Positions 54,150-62,952 of a stretch of 64,000 bases of DNA are shown one piece after another. Source of the stretch: Rubinisphaera italica (GTDB taxonomy: Bacteria; Planctomycetota; Planctomycetia; Planctomycetales; Planctomycetaceae); assembly GCF_007859715.1 (NCBI RefSeq), contig NZ_SJPG01000001.1, forward strand, positions 4,966,001 through 5,030,000, in the 5' to 3' direction. The notes beneath the pieces were generated by a model. It was not told the origin of the DNA. It worked only from the letters and a program-made list of their open reading frames with translations, and made no database searches. Position 1 is the stretch's first letter. Each line of letters begins with the position of its first letter. A program made the translations under genes and the position numbers.

Positions 54150-54186
54150 GGGTGGCTGGGGTCGGAGCTCTGTGTAGCCCCCCAGA
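54150..54186. repeat. Family G hairpin in host region
   Basis: GGGTGGCTGGGGTC to AGCCCCCCAG, same as at 13761, 14214 and 24007. Confidence 0.7.
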
Positions 54187-54194
54187 GCGTCGCA

Positions 54195-54482
54195 TTATTC
54201 GACTAAACTGCAGAAATAGGGGGTGCGGTCTACGTGAGGGAGTACCTGGGGCTGGTAAATGGTGGTGAAAGCTTCGGCATGCTTGTGAACCTCCCAGGCC
54301 TCCTTGTCCTCCCAGTGTTCGCAAAGCAGGAGGTTCTGAGGATCGTTGTTGTCGTGATAAACTTCAAAACGCAGGCAGCCGGGCTCTAACCGGGAGAGCT
54401 GACCCGCTTTTCGGAGCAAATCTGTGATTTCATTGGCTTTTGATTCCTCATGAACTCTCAGCACGACATTGATACAAAACAT
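54195..54482 (-). CDS. ABM-domain protein, putative quinol monooxygenase
   Basis: 95 residues, full size for the family. 'VVLRVHEESKANEITDLLRKA', 'EPGCLRFEVYHDNNDPQNLLLCEHWED' (split near residue 35-60) and 'EAWEVHKHAEAF' are the typical dimeric alpha-beta barrel pattern. The His in 'KHAEAF' is conserved in YgiN-like enzymes. Function: likely quinol or small aromatic oxidation. The 5' leader contains three copies of an 11-bp unit. Confidence 0.85.
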   Translation of the reverse strand: MFCINVVLRVHEESKANEITDLLRKAGQLSRLEPGCLRFEVYHDNNDPQNLLLCEHWEDKEAWEVHKHAEAFTTIYQPQVLPHVDRTPYFCSLVE

Positions 54483-54497
54483 GGTGTCTCCAACGGA

Positions 54498-54530
54498 TAT
54501 GGTTATTTAATGGTTATTTAATGGTTATCA
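54498..54530. repeat. Three direct 11-bp repeats upstream of the ABM gene
   Basis: Unit TGGTTATTTAA, two exact copies and a partial third. Directly upstream of the ABM start, so possible regulator binding sites. Confidence 0.7.
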
Positions 54531-54613
54531 GGCCAGGCATCGCACGATTTGATTCAAAATTTCGTATGATAGGATTTGGACAGAAAAGATTTCCATGAGC
54601 ATAAAGGTCGAAC

Positions 54614-55609
54614 ATGGTTCCTACAAAGCAGAAGCCACAGTGTTTGCTCTATCAGGATGACTTTTTTCAGGAGCACCGCACGGGAAGTCATCCGGAATGT
54701 CCGCAGCGATTGGTTGCTATTCAGAAAGCATTGTCGCAGCCGATTGACGGACTGGAAAAGAGATCCGCAGCTGAGGCGGTCGAAAAAGCCGGACTGTTGC
54801 CTGAAGAAATTCAATCACTTCTGAACAAAGTTCACGACTCTGCTTATCTGCATCAATTGGATCAGTTCGCTGCTCACGGCGGAGGGCGCTGGGATGCCGA
54901 TACGGTTGTTTCTCCAGACTCTTATGCGGTGGCGAAACTGGCCGCTGCAACGGCGATGTTGGCGACCGATCAGGTTTTGACAACAGAAACAAAACGGGCC
55001 TTCTGTGCAATTCGACCGCCGGGGCATCATGCGGTGTCAGATACCGCGATGGGCTTTTGTCTGATGAATAACATCGTGACAGCGGCACGGCGAGCGGTCG
55101 AACATCATGGATTACGTCGTGTCCTGATTGTCGACTGGGATGTCCATCACGGAAATGGAACTCAGGATCTGGTCTATGAGGATGAGCAGATCTGGTTTTA
55201 CTCGGTCCATCGACATCCCTTTTATCCGGGAACAGGGCATCCTGAGGAGACAGGCTCCGGCAAAGGCCTGGGGACCATCTGCAATGTTCCGCTTTCGGTG
55301 AACACCAGCAGGAAAGAATATTTTGACACCGTCTCGGCAACTTTAGGCGACTTCGCACAAGAGTGTCGCCCGGAACTCGTGCTCATCAGTGCCGGGTTTG
55401 ATGCCCACGAACGGGATCCGATTGGCTCACTTGGATTGAAGTCGGAAGATTTCCGTTCACTGACCAGACTCGTGAACGAAATCGCGAACTCCTCTGCCCA
55501 AGGTCGGATCGTATCCCTGCTCGAAGGGGGTTATCATCTGGAAGCGCTGGGGGAATCGGTGAAAATCCATCTGGAGGAATTCAGCTCCGTTTCCCAGTTC
55601 CCCAATTGA
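54614..55609 (+). CDS. Histone-deacetylase-family hydrolase (AcuC/APAH-like)
   Basis: 331 residues. 'HPECPQRL' start block (residues 26-33), 'RPPGHHA' (His pair, about 135-141), 'IVDWDVHHGNGTQDL' with zinc ligands Asp and His (about 174-188), 'LISAGFDAHERDP' (third zinc ligand, about 262) and 'LEGGYHLEAL' with the transition-state Tyr. A zinc-dependent deacetylase; in bacteria these act on acetylated polyamines, acetoin-like substrates or acetyl-lysine. All catalytic residues present. Start ATG at 54614 is plausible. Confidence 0.92.
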   Translation: MVPTKQKPQCLLYQDDFFQEHRTGSHPECPQRLVAIQKALSQPIDGLEKRSAAEAVEKAGLLPEEIQSLLNKVHDSAYLHQLDQFAAHGGGRWDADTVVSPDSYAVAKLAAATAMLATDQVLTTETKRAFCAIRPPGHHAVSDTAMGFCLMNNIVTAARRAVEHHGLRRVLIVDWDVHHGNGTQDLVYEDEQIWFYSVHRHPFYPGTGHPEETGSGKGLGTICNVPLSVNTSRKEYFDTVSATLGDFAQECRPELVLISAGFDAHERDPIGSLGLKSEDFRSLTRLVNEIANSSAQGRIVSLLEGGYHLEALGESVKIHLEEFSSVSQFPN

Positions 55610-55703
55610 GATGGAGGGCGTCTCCGGCTAAAATCAATGTGTACTGTTGCTCGCAGAGAAACCTCCTGATCGGTTACACCGGCTCCCACCTGAAGCAGGC
55701 ATA

Positions 55704-58700
55704 ATGTCATTTATTGAGATCCTCAATTCGCTAACGAAAGAACGTACTGCCTGTTCGTTGAATTTTGCTCTCTCCCGAATCTGCTGGTTATGTGTCGCGC
55801 TGCTGATCTTCAGCGGCTTGAATGTTTCCATTTCATCAAATGCTTGTTTCGCACAACCACAAGAAAATGTCCCGGACTTTTTTTCGGAGACTGAAGAAGA
55901 TCCCGATGATGCCTCGATGTGGTATCTCGTGCAGGCGGACAATGAATTTCGTCGAAAATTCGAATCGCTGGAAACGCTAATTTCTGAAGATCGTGCGATT
56001 GATGCAGCGGTCGCTCTGCAGGCGATTCTGGATAACCCGGCTGATTTCCTGATCATGGAAGAGTCTGGAAAATCGGATAGCCTCAAATTGCAGATGTTGA
56101 GTTGGGTTGAAGAACTGCCCAATTCAATACTGGCAGCTTACAATCTGAAATACGATCCTCAATGCCGGCATTTGATTGCGCAGTATGATAAGTCTGGTCA
56201 GTTACATTATCTGCTGGAAGCATCGCGTCGATTTCTGCACACCAATTCCGGAGGCATCGCCACATTCCGGCTCGCCAGTCACTACTACGATCGAGGAGAT
56301 TTTCGAACGGGGTGTCTTTATTATTTGAGACTGCAGGAAGTCGAAAGGCACGCCAATCAGTTCTCACCCTGGCTGGAGTTACAGACATCGATCTGTCTGG
56401 CGAATTTATACTCTGCAAAAGTTGCGATCCAATACCTGCAGGAGCATGTGCAACAATCGCCAATGAATGTCGGCGGAGAGCCGATCACCTTTGATAAACT
56501 GCAGGAGATGCTGGCTGAATCCATCAACTCTTCCCCCGATACACCGCAAATTGCGGAGGATCCCGAGTGGCGTAACTTTCGTCGTACGGCTGAACGCAAT
56601 CGATATTCTTCCGAATTCAATATGCTGCCTCTCATCGATTGGAAGATTGATGCCTCGGAGGTCTTGCTCGACGACACGCTCCGGCATACGGAGGCATTTC
56701 GAGCATTACTCAAAGGAGTCTCTCGTGGAGTTCGGGAACGGAATTTTGTCACGCTACCTGCTCCAAATCCCATCGTAACGAAGAATCATATTCTGGTGGC
56801 TGGCTTTGGTTCGATGGCTGCCTTTGATCGTCAGGATGGTTCGTTACTCTGGAAATCCTCGACCACCGATCGTTCGCTGGAATTTCTGCTCAATGAAGAA
56901 ATGCTGGGGCGGTTTGGTGTCGATGCCCGACCAGATAATGAATTGCATCATTATGCGATTCAGCACCTGTTTTGTGATTTGACAACTGGCACACTGAGCA
57001 GTGATGGGAATACGGTATTTGCCGTGCGAAATACTGGCCTGGCCTCGTTAAACGCGCGAACGAGCCTGCAGGTCAGTACGGAAAATCATGCTCTGATCCC
57101 AACCGAATCGAATCTTCTCTCGGCTTTTGATATCGAGACTGGGAAATTGATCTGGGAAGTTGGTCGCAGTTCCAACAACATGAATGCCAATCTGCTGACC
57201 GGGCATTACTTCCTGGGGCCACCAGTCACAGTCCAGGGACGTTTGTTTGTGCAGTCGGAAAACGGCTCTCAAATGTTTCTGATCGAGTTGGATGCAGCTA
57301 CCGGAGAAGCGGTTTGGATTCAGCCGCTGGCTCACCCGGAATTAGAAATTACTGCGGATCGTCCACGACGCATCGCCGGAACTATGCCCACTTATGCCGC
57401 TCCTTATCTTATCTGTCCGACGAATGCCGGCAGTGTAATGGCGGTTGATATCGGACTGCGAGAAATCGGTTGGATCAGTATTTATGCCGTTCGCAAGCCT
57501 GAACAGCTTGAATATGACCTTCCATTCGGACGTCGACATCGAGATCCCTCAGAAGATCGTCGCCAGATCGATTTCACGGGTGGGAGATACATGGACGGTT
57601 CTCACTGGCAGGAAACGGTTCCGTTAATGGTCGATCAAACCGTGTTACTCACGCCGATTGACAGTCGCGATCTGATTGCATTGGATGTGATGACAGGCCA
57701 GGTTCGCTGGGTTGAGCCTCGTCGTGATGGCATGTATGCCGAAGTCACACCTGATGGTCAGATTCTGATTGTCGGAAATACGGTGATCCGCTCGTTGACT
57801 CAAAGCGGCCTCGAAAACTGGAGACGGGATTTGATTTCCAGTGAACCAGCCGGGCGAGGTGTTTTTCGAAATTCGATTTATCAACTCGCCTTAAAAAATG
57901 GCGAACTGCTTTCGATCGACGTCAAAACGGGGCACATCCTGGCCTCAACGATTCCCGAGCCGGATTTGCAGTTCGGAAATCTGCTGGCGGTCGACGATCA
58001 GTTATTCTCATTTTCTACAGGACAATTGATCGCATTCGCGTCTCTGGCCGATGTAAAAAAACGAATCAATTCTGAAAGTGAGCAGAATCCCGAAGCCATT
58101 CGCCTTTCTCTCTCTGGTCAACTGGAGTTGCATCAGGGGAATACAAAACTGGGGCTCGAATACCTTCAACAGTCGTACATAATCCAGAAATCCCCTGAGA
58201 TCGCAAAACTGATCACGCAAACCTTACTCGATGCCGACCACGATGTTCTCAATCTCGACTCCGACACAATTTCGGAACTGGCGGAACTGATGGTCTCAGC
58301 CGATCATGCTCCCGAAGTCGTGTTCCGTTATGTCGATGCGCTGCTGCACATGGAGCGACCTCTCGAAGCATTTCGAGTGATTCACTCTCTGCTTGTCTCG
58401 CAAGAGCAAACCGACGCGCTGATGATTCTGCCAGGAGAACGCAGAGCCACATTGTCGGCCTATGCCACCGGGTTTATTCAGGAATTGCACGAGGATGGCA
58501 CTTCCAATGCGCTGGCAAGTCTGGTCAAAGAGTCGAATCAGATTATCGAACAAACGACAGATGCTGCCAAACTCCAGAAATTGTCTCCACTGTTCGCGGT
58601 CGAAGCATTGGAGCCCGGTTATCGACTGCAATTGTGTCGTTTATTAAACCCACAGTTGAATGCTCTTCTACTCGAAAAACATTTGAGCTGGCTGGAACAG

Positions 58701-60293
58701 CATGCTTCCGATGCACAACGTCCGGAAGTGATGGCCCGCATGGCGGAACTGTTCCTGCAGAATCAGAAATGGGAAGCCGCTCGGGAGTATGTTGATCAAC
58801 TGGCAAGTAATTATCAGGAAACCATTTGTCTGAACGAGAAGACCGGTCAACAGTTGTTGAATGAGTGGAAGACTGCCTACGATTCTGCATGGGAAGCGAC
58901 TCCCAACGACCGCCTCGCTCCGGTCAATTACTCCTATCAGGTGACAAGTGATCCCGAGGCTGCCGCGACTACACGAGGAGATCATCCTGTCACAATTGAG
59001 AAGCGACTCCCGTCCGATTCGCCATGGAAGTACTGGTTGTTTTCCATGGAGCGAATTCAAAGCCAATTGATTGCTCGAAACGTCCAGGACAATCCTGCAT
59101 GGCGGCTCAATCTCGGAGAAATCGGTCGATCGAGCCAGAATTTTCTACATAGCTGCGGACACCTGGGGATCTTTCAATCTGAAGGCGAACTGTTTGGATT
59201 CAACACTTTAACTGGTGAGACTTCCCGACCATTGAAACCAATGTGGTCGGCGACCTACGGAGAAAGTTCGACATCTGGCAGTCGCGGATTTATGATCACA
59301 TCGGCAATGCAGACCCTCGGCTTAACGCCTTTGAAAATTGGCTGGCAGGAAGAGTCCGGGCATCTGGCACAGCCTGTCGATTTCCATTTGCCAATGCGAG
59401 ATCGCGACCGCATCGTTTTATATGATCTCATCAACGGAAAGCCCCGCTGGGAGATTAAGCATCCTGAAGAAGATGACATCATCGTCTGGGCCAACGAGCA
59501 GTCCGTCTTCCTCATCGATTCTCACGGCGACACTTATGCAATGCACCGTTTTTCCGATGGGGCACTCCTCACCGAGCAGGCACTTCCGCGGCACGACGAA
59601 CTCCGGGCACTTTCCGGTTCGATCGCCGTTTTATGGGAACGAATCGACCAGCAATCCGGACGCCTGATCGGCTTTGACCTGCAGGCTCAAGCCATTCTGT
59701 GGTCTCTCGATGTCTCAGGTTCTGTCAGTCTGGCTGCTTTGGATTCCGAGAAACTCGTCTTGCTGGATGTCGGTCAGAATTCCGTTCGATTCCTCGATCC
59801 GAAACAGGAATCGCCCGTCTTCTTTCAAACGGATGCCCCCCAAACGAATGCTCGATTGCTATATGTCCTCGAAGATGAACAATGCTGGTATGTGCACATC
59901 ACGACCTCACCAGAATCGGTCTCGCAGAATCTCGGTTTCGAAAGTGGAGCCGACATCAATGGGCCGATGTTTGCAGTCGACAAAAAAACTCAACAGGTTC
60001 TCTGGAACGCCGAAGTCGATCGACTCCGCTGGATCCCCGGACAACCGGCCCGACTGCCGTTTCTCGTTTACGGAGCCAAAGTCGAAATCAGCACTCGTGA
60101 CGAAAATGGCGAACAGCAGATCTTCCGCAAACCGACATTGCAGGTGATCGATAAGGCGACCGGAAAAACGATTACGAATCTCCCAGAGGAGGTCAACGGC
60201 TTACTGGTGAAACAGAACTACAACTTCGAGCAAAAGAAGTTCGACCTGGAATTCACAAGCGGCACGCTTTCGATTCAGGCTATTGAGAAATGA
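55704..60293 (+). CDS. Giant PQQ-repeat and TPR-like exported protein
   Basis: 1529 residues from the ATG at 55704, with a signal-like hydrophobic segment near 28-45. Residues 60-300 are helical repeats (TPR-like: 'LASHYYDRGDFRTGCLYYLRL'-type). Two propeller regions follow: blades 'MAAFDRQDGSLLWK', 'LSAFDIETGKLIWE', 'LIELDAATGEAVW', 'LIALDVMTGQVRW', then helical 780-1050, and again 'LYDLINGKPRWEIK', 'LIGFDLQAQAILW', 'MFAVDKKTQQVLW'. These are PQQ-type blades but without visible enzyme residues. Probably a periplasmic scaffold, typical of planctomycetes. Confidence 0.8.
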   Translation: MSFIEILNSLTKERTACSLNFALSRICWLCVALLIFSGLNVSISSNACFAQPQENVPDFFSETEEDPDDASMWYLVQADNEFRRKFESLETLISEDRAIDAAVALQAILDNPADFLIMEESGKSDSLKLQMLSWVEELPNSILAAYNLKYDPQCRHLIAQYDKSGQLHYLLEASRRFLHTNSGGIATFRLASHYYDRGDFRTGCLYYLRLQEVERHANQFSPWLELQTSICLANLYSAKVAIQYLQEHVQQSPMNVGGEPITFDKLQEMLAESINSSPDTPQIAEDPEWRNFRRTAERNRYSSEFNMLPLIDWKIDASEVLLDDTLRHTEAFRALLKGVSRGVRERNFVTLPAPNPIVTKNHILVAGFGSMAAFDRQDGSLLWKSSTTDRSLEFLLNEEMLGRFGVDARPDNELHHYAIQHLFCDLTTGTLSSDGNTVFAVRNTGLASLNARTSLQVSTENHALIPTESNLLSAFDIETGKLIWEVGRSSNNMNANLLTGHYFLGPPVTVQGRLFVQSENGSQMFLIELDAATGEAVWIQPLAHPELEITADRPRRIAGTMPTYAAPYLICPTNAGSVMAVDIGLREIGWISIYAVRKPEQLEYDLPFGRRHRDPSEDRRQIDFTGGRYMDGSHWQETVPLMVDQTVLLTPIDSRDLIALDVMTGQVRWVEPRRDGMYAEVTPDGQILIVGNTVIRSLTQSGLENWRRDLISSEPAGRGVFRNSIYQLALKNGELLSIDVKTGHILASTIPEPDLQFGNLLAVDDQLFSFSTGQLIAFASLADVKKRINSESEQNPEAIRLSLSGQLELHQGNTKLGLEYLQQSYIIQKSPEIAKLITQTLLDADHDVLNLDSDTISELAELMVSADHAPEVVFRYVDALLHMERPLEAFRVIHSLLVSQEQTDALMILPGERRATLSAYATGFIQELHEDGTSNALASLVKESNQIIEQTTDAAKLQKLSPLFAVEALEPGYRLQLCRLLNPQLNALLLEKHLSWLEQHASDAQRPEVMARMAELFLQNQKWEAAREYVDQLASNYQETICLNEKTGQQLLNEWKTAYDSAWEATPNDRLAPVNYSYQVTSDPEAAATTRGDHPVTIEKRLPSDSPWKYWLFSMERIQSQLIARNVQDNPAWRLNLGEIGRSSQNFLHSCGHLGIFQSEGELFGFNTLTGETSRPLKPMWSATYGESSTSGSRGFMITSAMQTLGLTPLKIGWQEESGHLAQPVDFHLPMRDRDRIVLYDLINGKPRWEIKHPEEDDIIVWANEQSVFLIDSHGDTYAMHRFSDGALLTEQALPRHDELRALSGSIAVLWERIDQQSGRLIGFDLQAQAILWSLDVSGSVSLAALDSEKLVLLDVGQNSVRFLDPKQESPVFFQTDAPQTNARLLYVLEDEQCWYVHITTSPESVSQNLGFESGADINGPMFAVDKKTQQVLWNAEVDRLRWIPGQPARLPFLVYGAKVEISTRDENGEQQIFRKPTLQVIDKATGKTITNLPEEVNGLLVKQNYNFEQKKFDLEFTSGTLSIQAIEK

Positions 60294-60363
60294 TCATACG
60301 GTACTTGTTCAGTATTTCCAGAGTTTTGCAGAAATTGTCGGCTTCAGTATGATTCGTTTTTCA

Positions 60364-61581
60364 CTATTTGCCCTTAAAGATGTCTTCCTTATATTTCGAT
60401 TTACGAATACCTAAAATAACCAAAGCGATTCCTGAAAGAATTATAAAAAAAATCATAGATACAAAAAATAGTTCAAGCATTCTTATGGATTTTGGTGCTT
60501 CAATTTTGTTTGCATAGTCGCCAAGGGGCGTCACTTCATCGTAATATTTCTGGGCAAAAGCGGCGTCGACGTCCTGACCAGTTTCAATCCATTGCAGTTC
60601 ATCTTGATGCAAATTGTCGTGCCAGGCTTTTGCTTCTGCCAGTTCCTGCTGAAAAGACTTTTCGAGCGTATCCAAGCTCAGTTCTTGCCTGCCATAGCCT
60701 CCTAATGTGGACTCCAATTGCATGGAAAGACTTTCCTCAGCCAGCTTTCGATAAGCCTGCTTGACCTCCTCATCTTCGACTTCATAGGAAGCTTTTAAAT
60801 AGGCCCTGGCTGCCAGTTGTTGACTCCCATATGCCCTTTCACCAATATTGCTGAGTATGTCCCCTAACGCTTCCAGTAAGATCGGGGAATCATAATGACC
60901 AAACCGCATCATCCCCTGAATCCCTTTGAGAGCTTTTCTCAATTCCTCATTGATGTTTTCTACAGCTGGTTCACTATCTGAATCGGGGACTGCATGAACT
61001 TTGAGGATATAGTCCTTGAAATTGAGAACAGGCCAATCAAAGATATCCTCCTCTGAAAACTGGTTTTGTAATGGAAGAACCGTTTTACCGTCTTTCTGTC
61101 TCAAGCGAACGTAATTGACCAGATCCTGCTGATAGATTTCCCGTCCGAAATGAGCCTCTGGATTGATGGCAATCGCTTTATTAATGTGCTCGATTCCCTG
61201 TTCCAACTGACCGGCATGAATGTAGAACGTACCCAGGTTCGCTTCAGTTTCGTACAGATTCGGTTCAATCGCATTCTTGGCCTGCATGGTTTCGATCGCC
61301 ATTTGATGCTGGCCAGTTTTGTCATAAGCCACAGCAAGGTCATCGTAGTAAGCGAGAACACTGGGATCCTGTTCCAGTTTCTGTTTACGATCCTGAATTC
61401 TCCATTCATAAAACTCAGAAGAGTGCCGCAGAAATTTTCCAGTAATCAATTCGAGCGCATCTGGGAACTCCAGACGCTCCATGGTAAGCGTATCGTAATC
61501 CCATGCACATGCCCAAATCGGCCCAACTGCGAGTTGAACAATCAGGCAGACAATCAACAGTACTCGAAATGTTTTAAACAT
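60364..61581 (-). CDS. TPR protein with signal peptide and C-terminal membrane anchor
   Basis: 405 residues from the ATG at 61581; 61596 is also possible. Signal 'VLLIVCLIVQLAVGPIWACA' (residues 7-26). TPR motifs near 75-140 ('LAVAYDKTGQHQMAIETMQAKNAIEPN', split, and 'LGTFYIHAGQLEQGIEHINKAIAINPE', split). The C-terminus has one membrane span ('LFFVSMIFFIILSGIALVIL', near 372-391) and a Lys-rich cytoplasmic tail. Likely a periplasmic protein-protein interaction factor. It is convergent with the giant PQQ gene. Confidence 0.75.
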   Translation of the reverse strand: MFKTFRVLLIVCLIVQLAVGPIWACAWDYDTLTMERLEFPDALELITGKFLRHSSEFYEWRIQDRKQKLEQDPSVLAYYDDLAVAYDKTGQHQMAIETMQAKNAIEPNLYETEANLGTFYIHAGQLEQGIEHINKAIAINPEAHFGREIYQQDLVNYVRLRQKDGKTVLPLQNQFSEEDIFDWPVLNFKDYILKVHAVPDSDSEPAVENINEELRKALKGIQGMMRFGHYDSPILLEALGDILSNIGERAYGSQQLAARAYLKASYEVEDEEVKQAYRKLAEESLSMQLESTLGGYGRQELSLDTLEKSFQQELAEAKAWHDNLHQDELQWIETGQDVDAAFAQKYYDEVTPLGDYANKIEAPKSIRMLELFFVSMIFFIILSGIALVILGIRKSKYKEDIFKGK

Positions 61582-61847
61582 TGTTTTTTCGATCATCCGC
61601 AAAGGTCTTCGTGCGATCAGAAATACATATTCGATCCTGAACGATTCTAACATGTTGGCACGAATAGTATCCAAGACAATAATCATAAATGACTGAACAT
61701 GAATAATTATCGTTTTCTCAGCACTTTTCCGACTGTTTTGAGCGAACTTGGAGAAATTCGATTTGAGTACTTATACTCACATCGCAGGATGGCCTATGAT
61801 CTGGTTTTCCAGTGAGATGTATTGAATAAGAACTGAGGGGATATTGC

Positions 61848-62789
61848 ATGAGACAGCTCGGAACGCTGGACTCACAGTCAGCTGCGAACAAATTCCGGGA
61901 TTATCTGTTGTCCCAGAGTGTGGAATCGAATGTCGATCAGGTTGAGAGCGCGTGGGAGATCTGGATTGTCAATGAGGATGATCTGCCGAAAGCGAAGTCC
62001 GAATTTGAAGCTTTCCAGCAGAATCCCGAAGCCGACCATTTCAGTAAGGGAGCCCAGTTAGCCTCGAGTTTGCGAGCAGAACAGGAGAAACAGGCGCTTG
62101 AAGTGATTCGGCAGCGGATGAAAATCCGTCGTCAAATGCAGCCTCCTCAACTCACAACCGCTTCAGTCACTTCTTTGTTAATCATTGCCAGTGTCATCAT
62201 CACTCTGTTGACGATTCTCAACCAGAATGATTACGGCTCTGTTTCCAGAGCCGACTTTTCGATTTGCGAATATCGTATTATCAGCCCAACGGAAATCGCC
62301 TGGTATCCAGGGTTCCAGGAAGTTCGAGCCGGAGAAATCTGGCGACTGTTCACGCCTGTATTTATCCATTTCGATGCATTTCACCTGCTGTTCAATATGT
62401 ACTGTCTCTATTTATTTGGAGCGATGCTGGAGCCTCGCTTAGGTTCCTGGCGGTTTCTGTTGATGGTGCTTGTGATTGGGGTTCTTTCCAATGTGGGCGA
62501 ATATTATTTTCGCGTCCCTCTACTCGAGTGGAGACCAGATCCTTCGTTTGGAGGAATGTCGGGTGTCAATTACGGACTCTTCGGCTACATCTGGATTAAG
62601 GGAACACTGGAACCGGAGGCTGGGATCGCGCTGCCTCAGTTCACCATCTATCTGATGATCGGTTTCTTCTTCCTTTGTATGACGGGACTGATCGGCCCGA
62701 TTGCCAACGCCGCTCATGCGTTTGGTCTAATGATTGGCTGTGCAATTGCCGGAGTTGGCACGGTGATCAAACGAGGATTGAAACCGTAA
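61848..62789 (+). CDS. Rhomboid family intramembrane serine protease
   Basis: 313 residues. N-terminal 110 residues are soluble with the 'VESAWEIWIVNEDDLPKAK' pattern of planctomycete and GlpG-like cytoplasmic domains. Six or so spans follow. Active site: 'PSFGGMSGVNYG' (Ser in G-x-S-G, near residue 240) and His in 'NAAHAFGL' (near 289). 'PVFIHFDAFHLLFNMYCLYLFG' (split near 180-200) carries the conserved His/Asn region. It cuts membrane proteins within the bilayer. Key residues intact. Confidence 0.92.
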   Translation: MRQLGTLDSQSAANKFRDYLLSQSVESNVDQVESAWEIWIVNEDDLPKAKSEFEAFQQNPEADHFSKGAQLASSLRAEQEKQALEVIRQRMKIRRQMQPPQLTTASVTSLLIIASVIITLLTILNQNDYGSVSRADFSICEYRIISPTEIAWYPGFQEVRAGEIWRLFTPVFIHFDAFHLLFNMYCLYLFGAMLEPRLGSWRFLLMVLVIGVLSNVGEYYFRVPLLEWRPDPSFGGMSGVNYGLFGYIWIKGTLEPEAGIALPQFTIYLMIGFFFLCMTGLIGPIANAAHAFGLMIGCAIAGVGTVIKRGLKP

Positions 62790-62836
62790 TGGCCTGAGTT
62801 GCCACGTCAATAGCCTTTACCGGAAGTACTATTATT

Positions 62837-62861
62837 CGGGGGCTTCTCTTCGAGAGCAGCC
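62837..62861. repeat. Hairpin repeat of the GGGGGCTTCTCT type
   Basis: CGGGGGCTTCTC with a partial return arm; related to 36661 and 45964. Confidence 0.5.
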
Positions 62862-62952
62862 TCATTAGACTTTCGAATCGACTCCTTCATATTGTATACT
62901 GTTGATTCGAATTTCGATCTCCGCGGCAACCCCATATCAGAGGAGTATTTCG

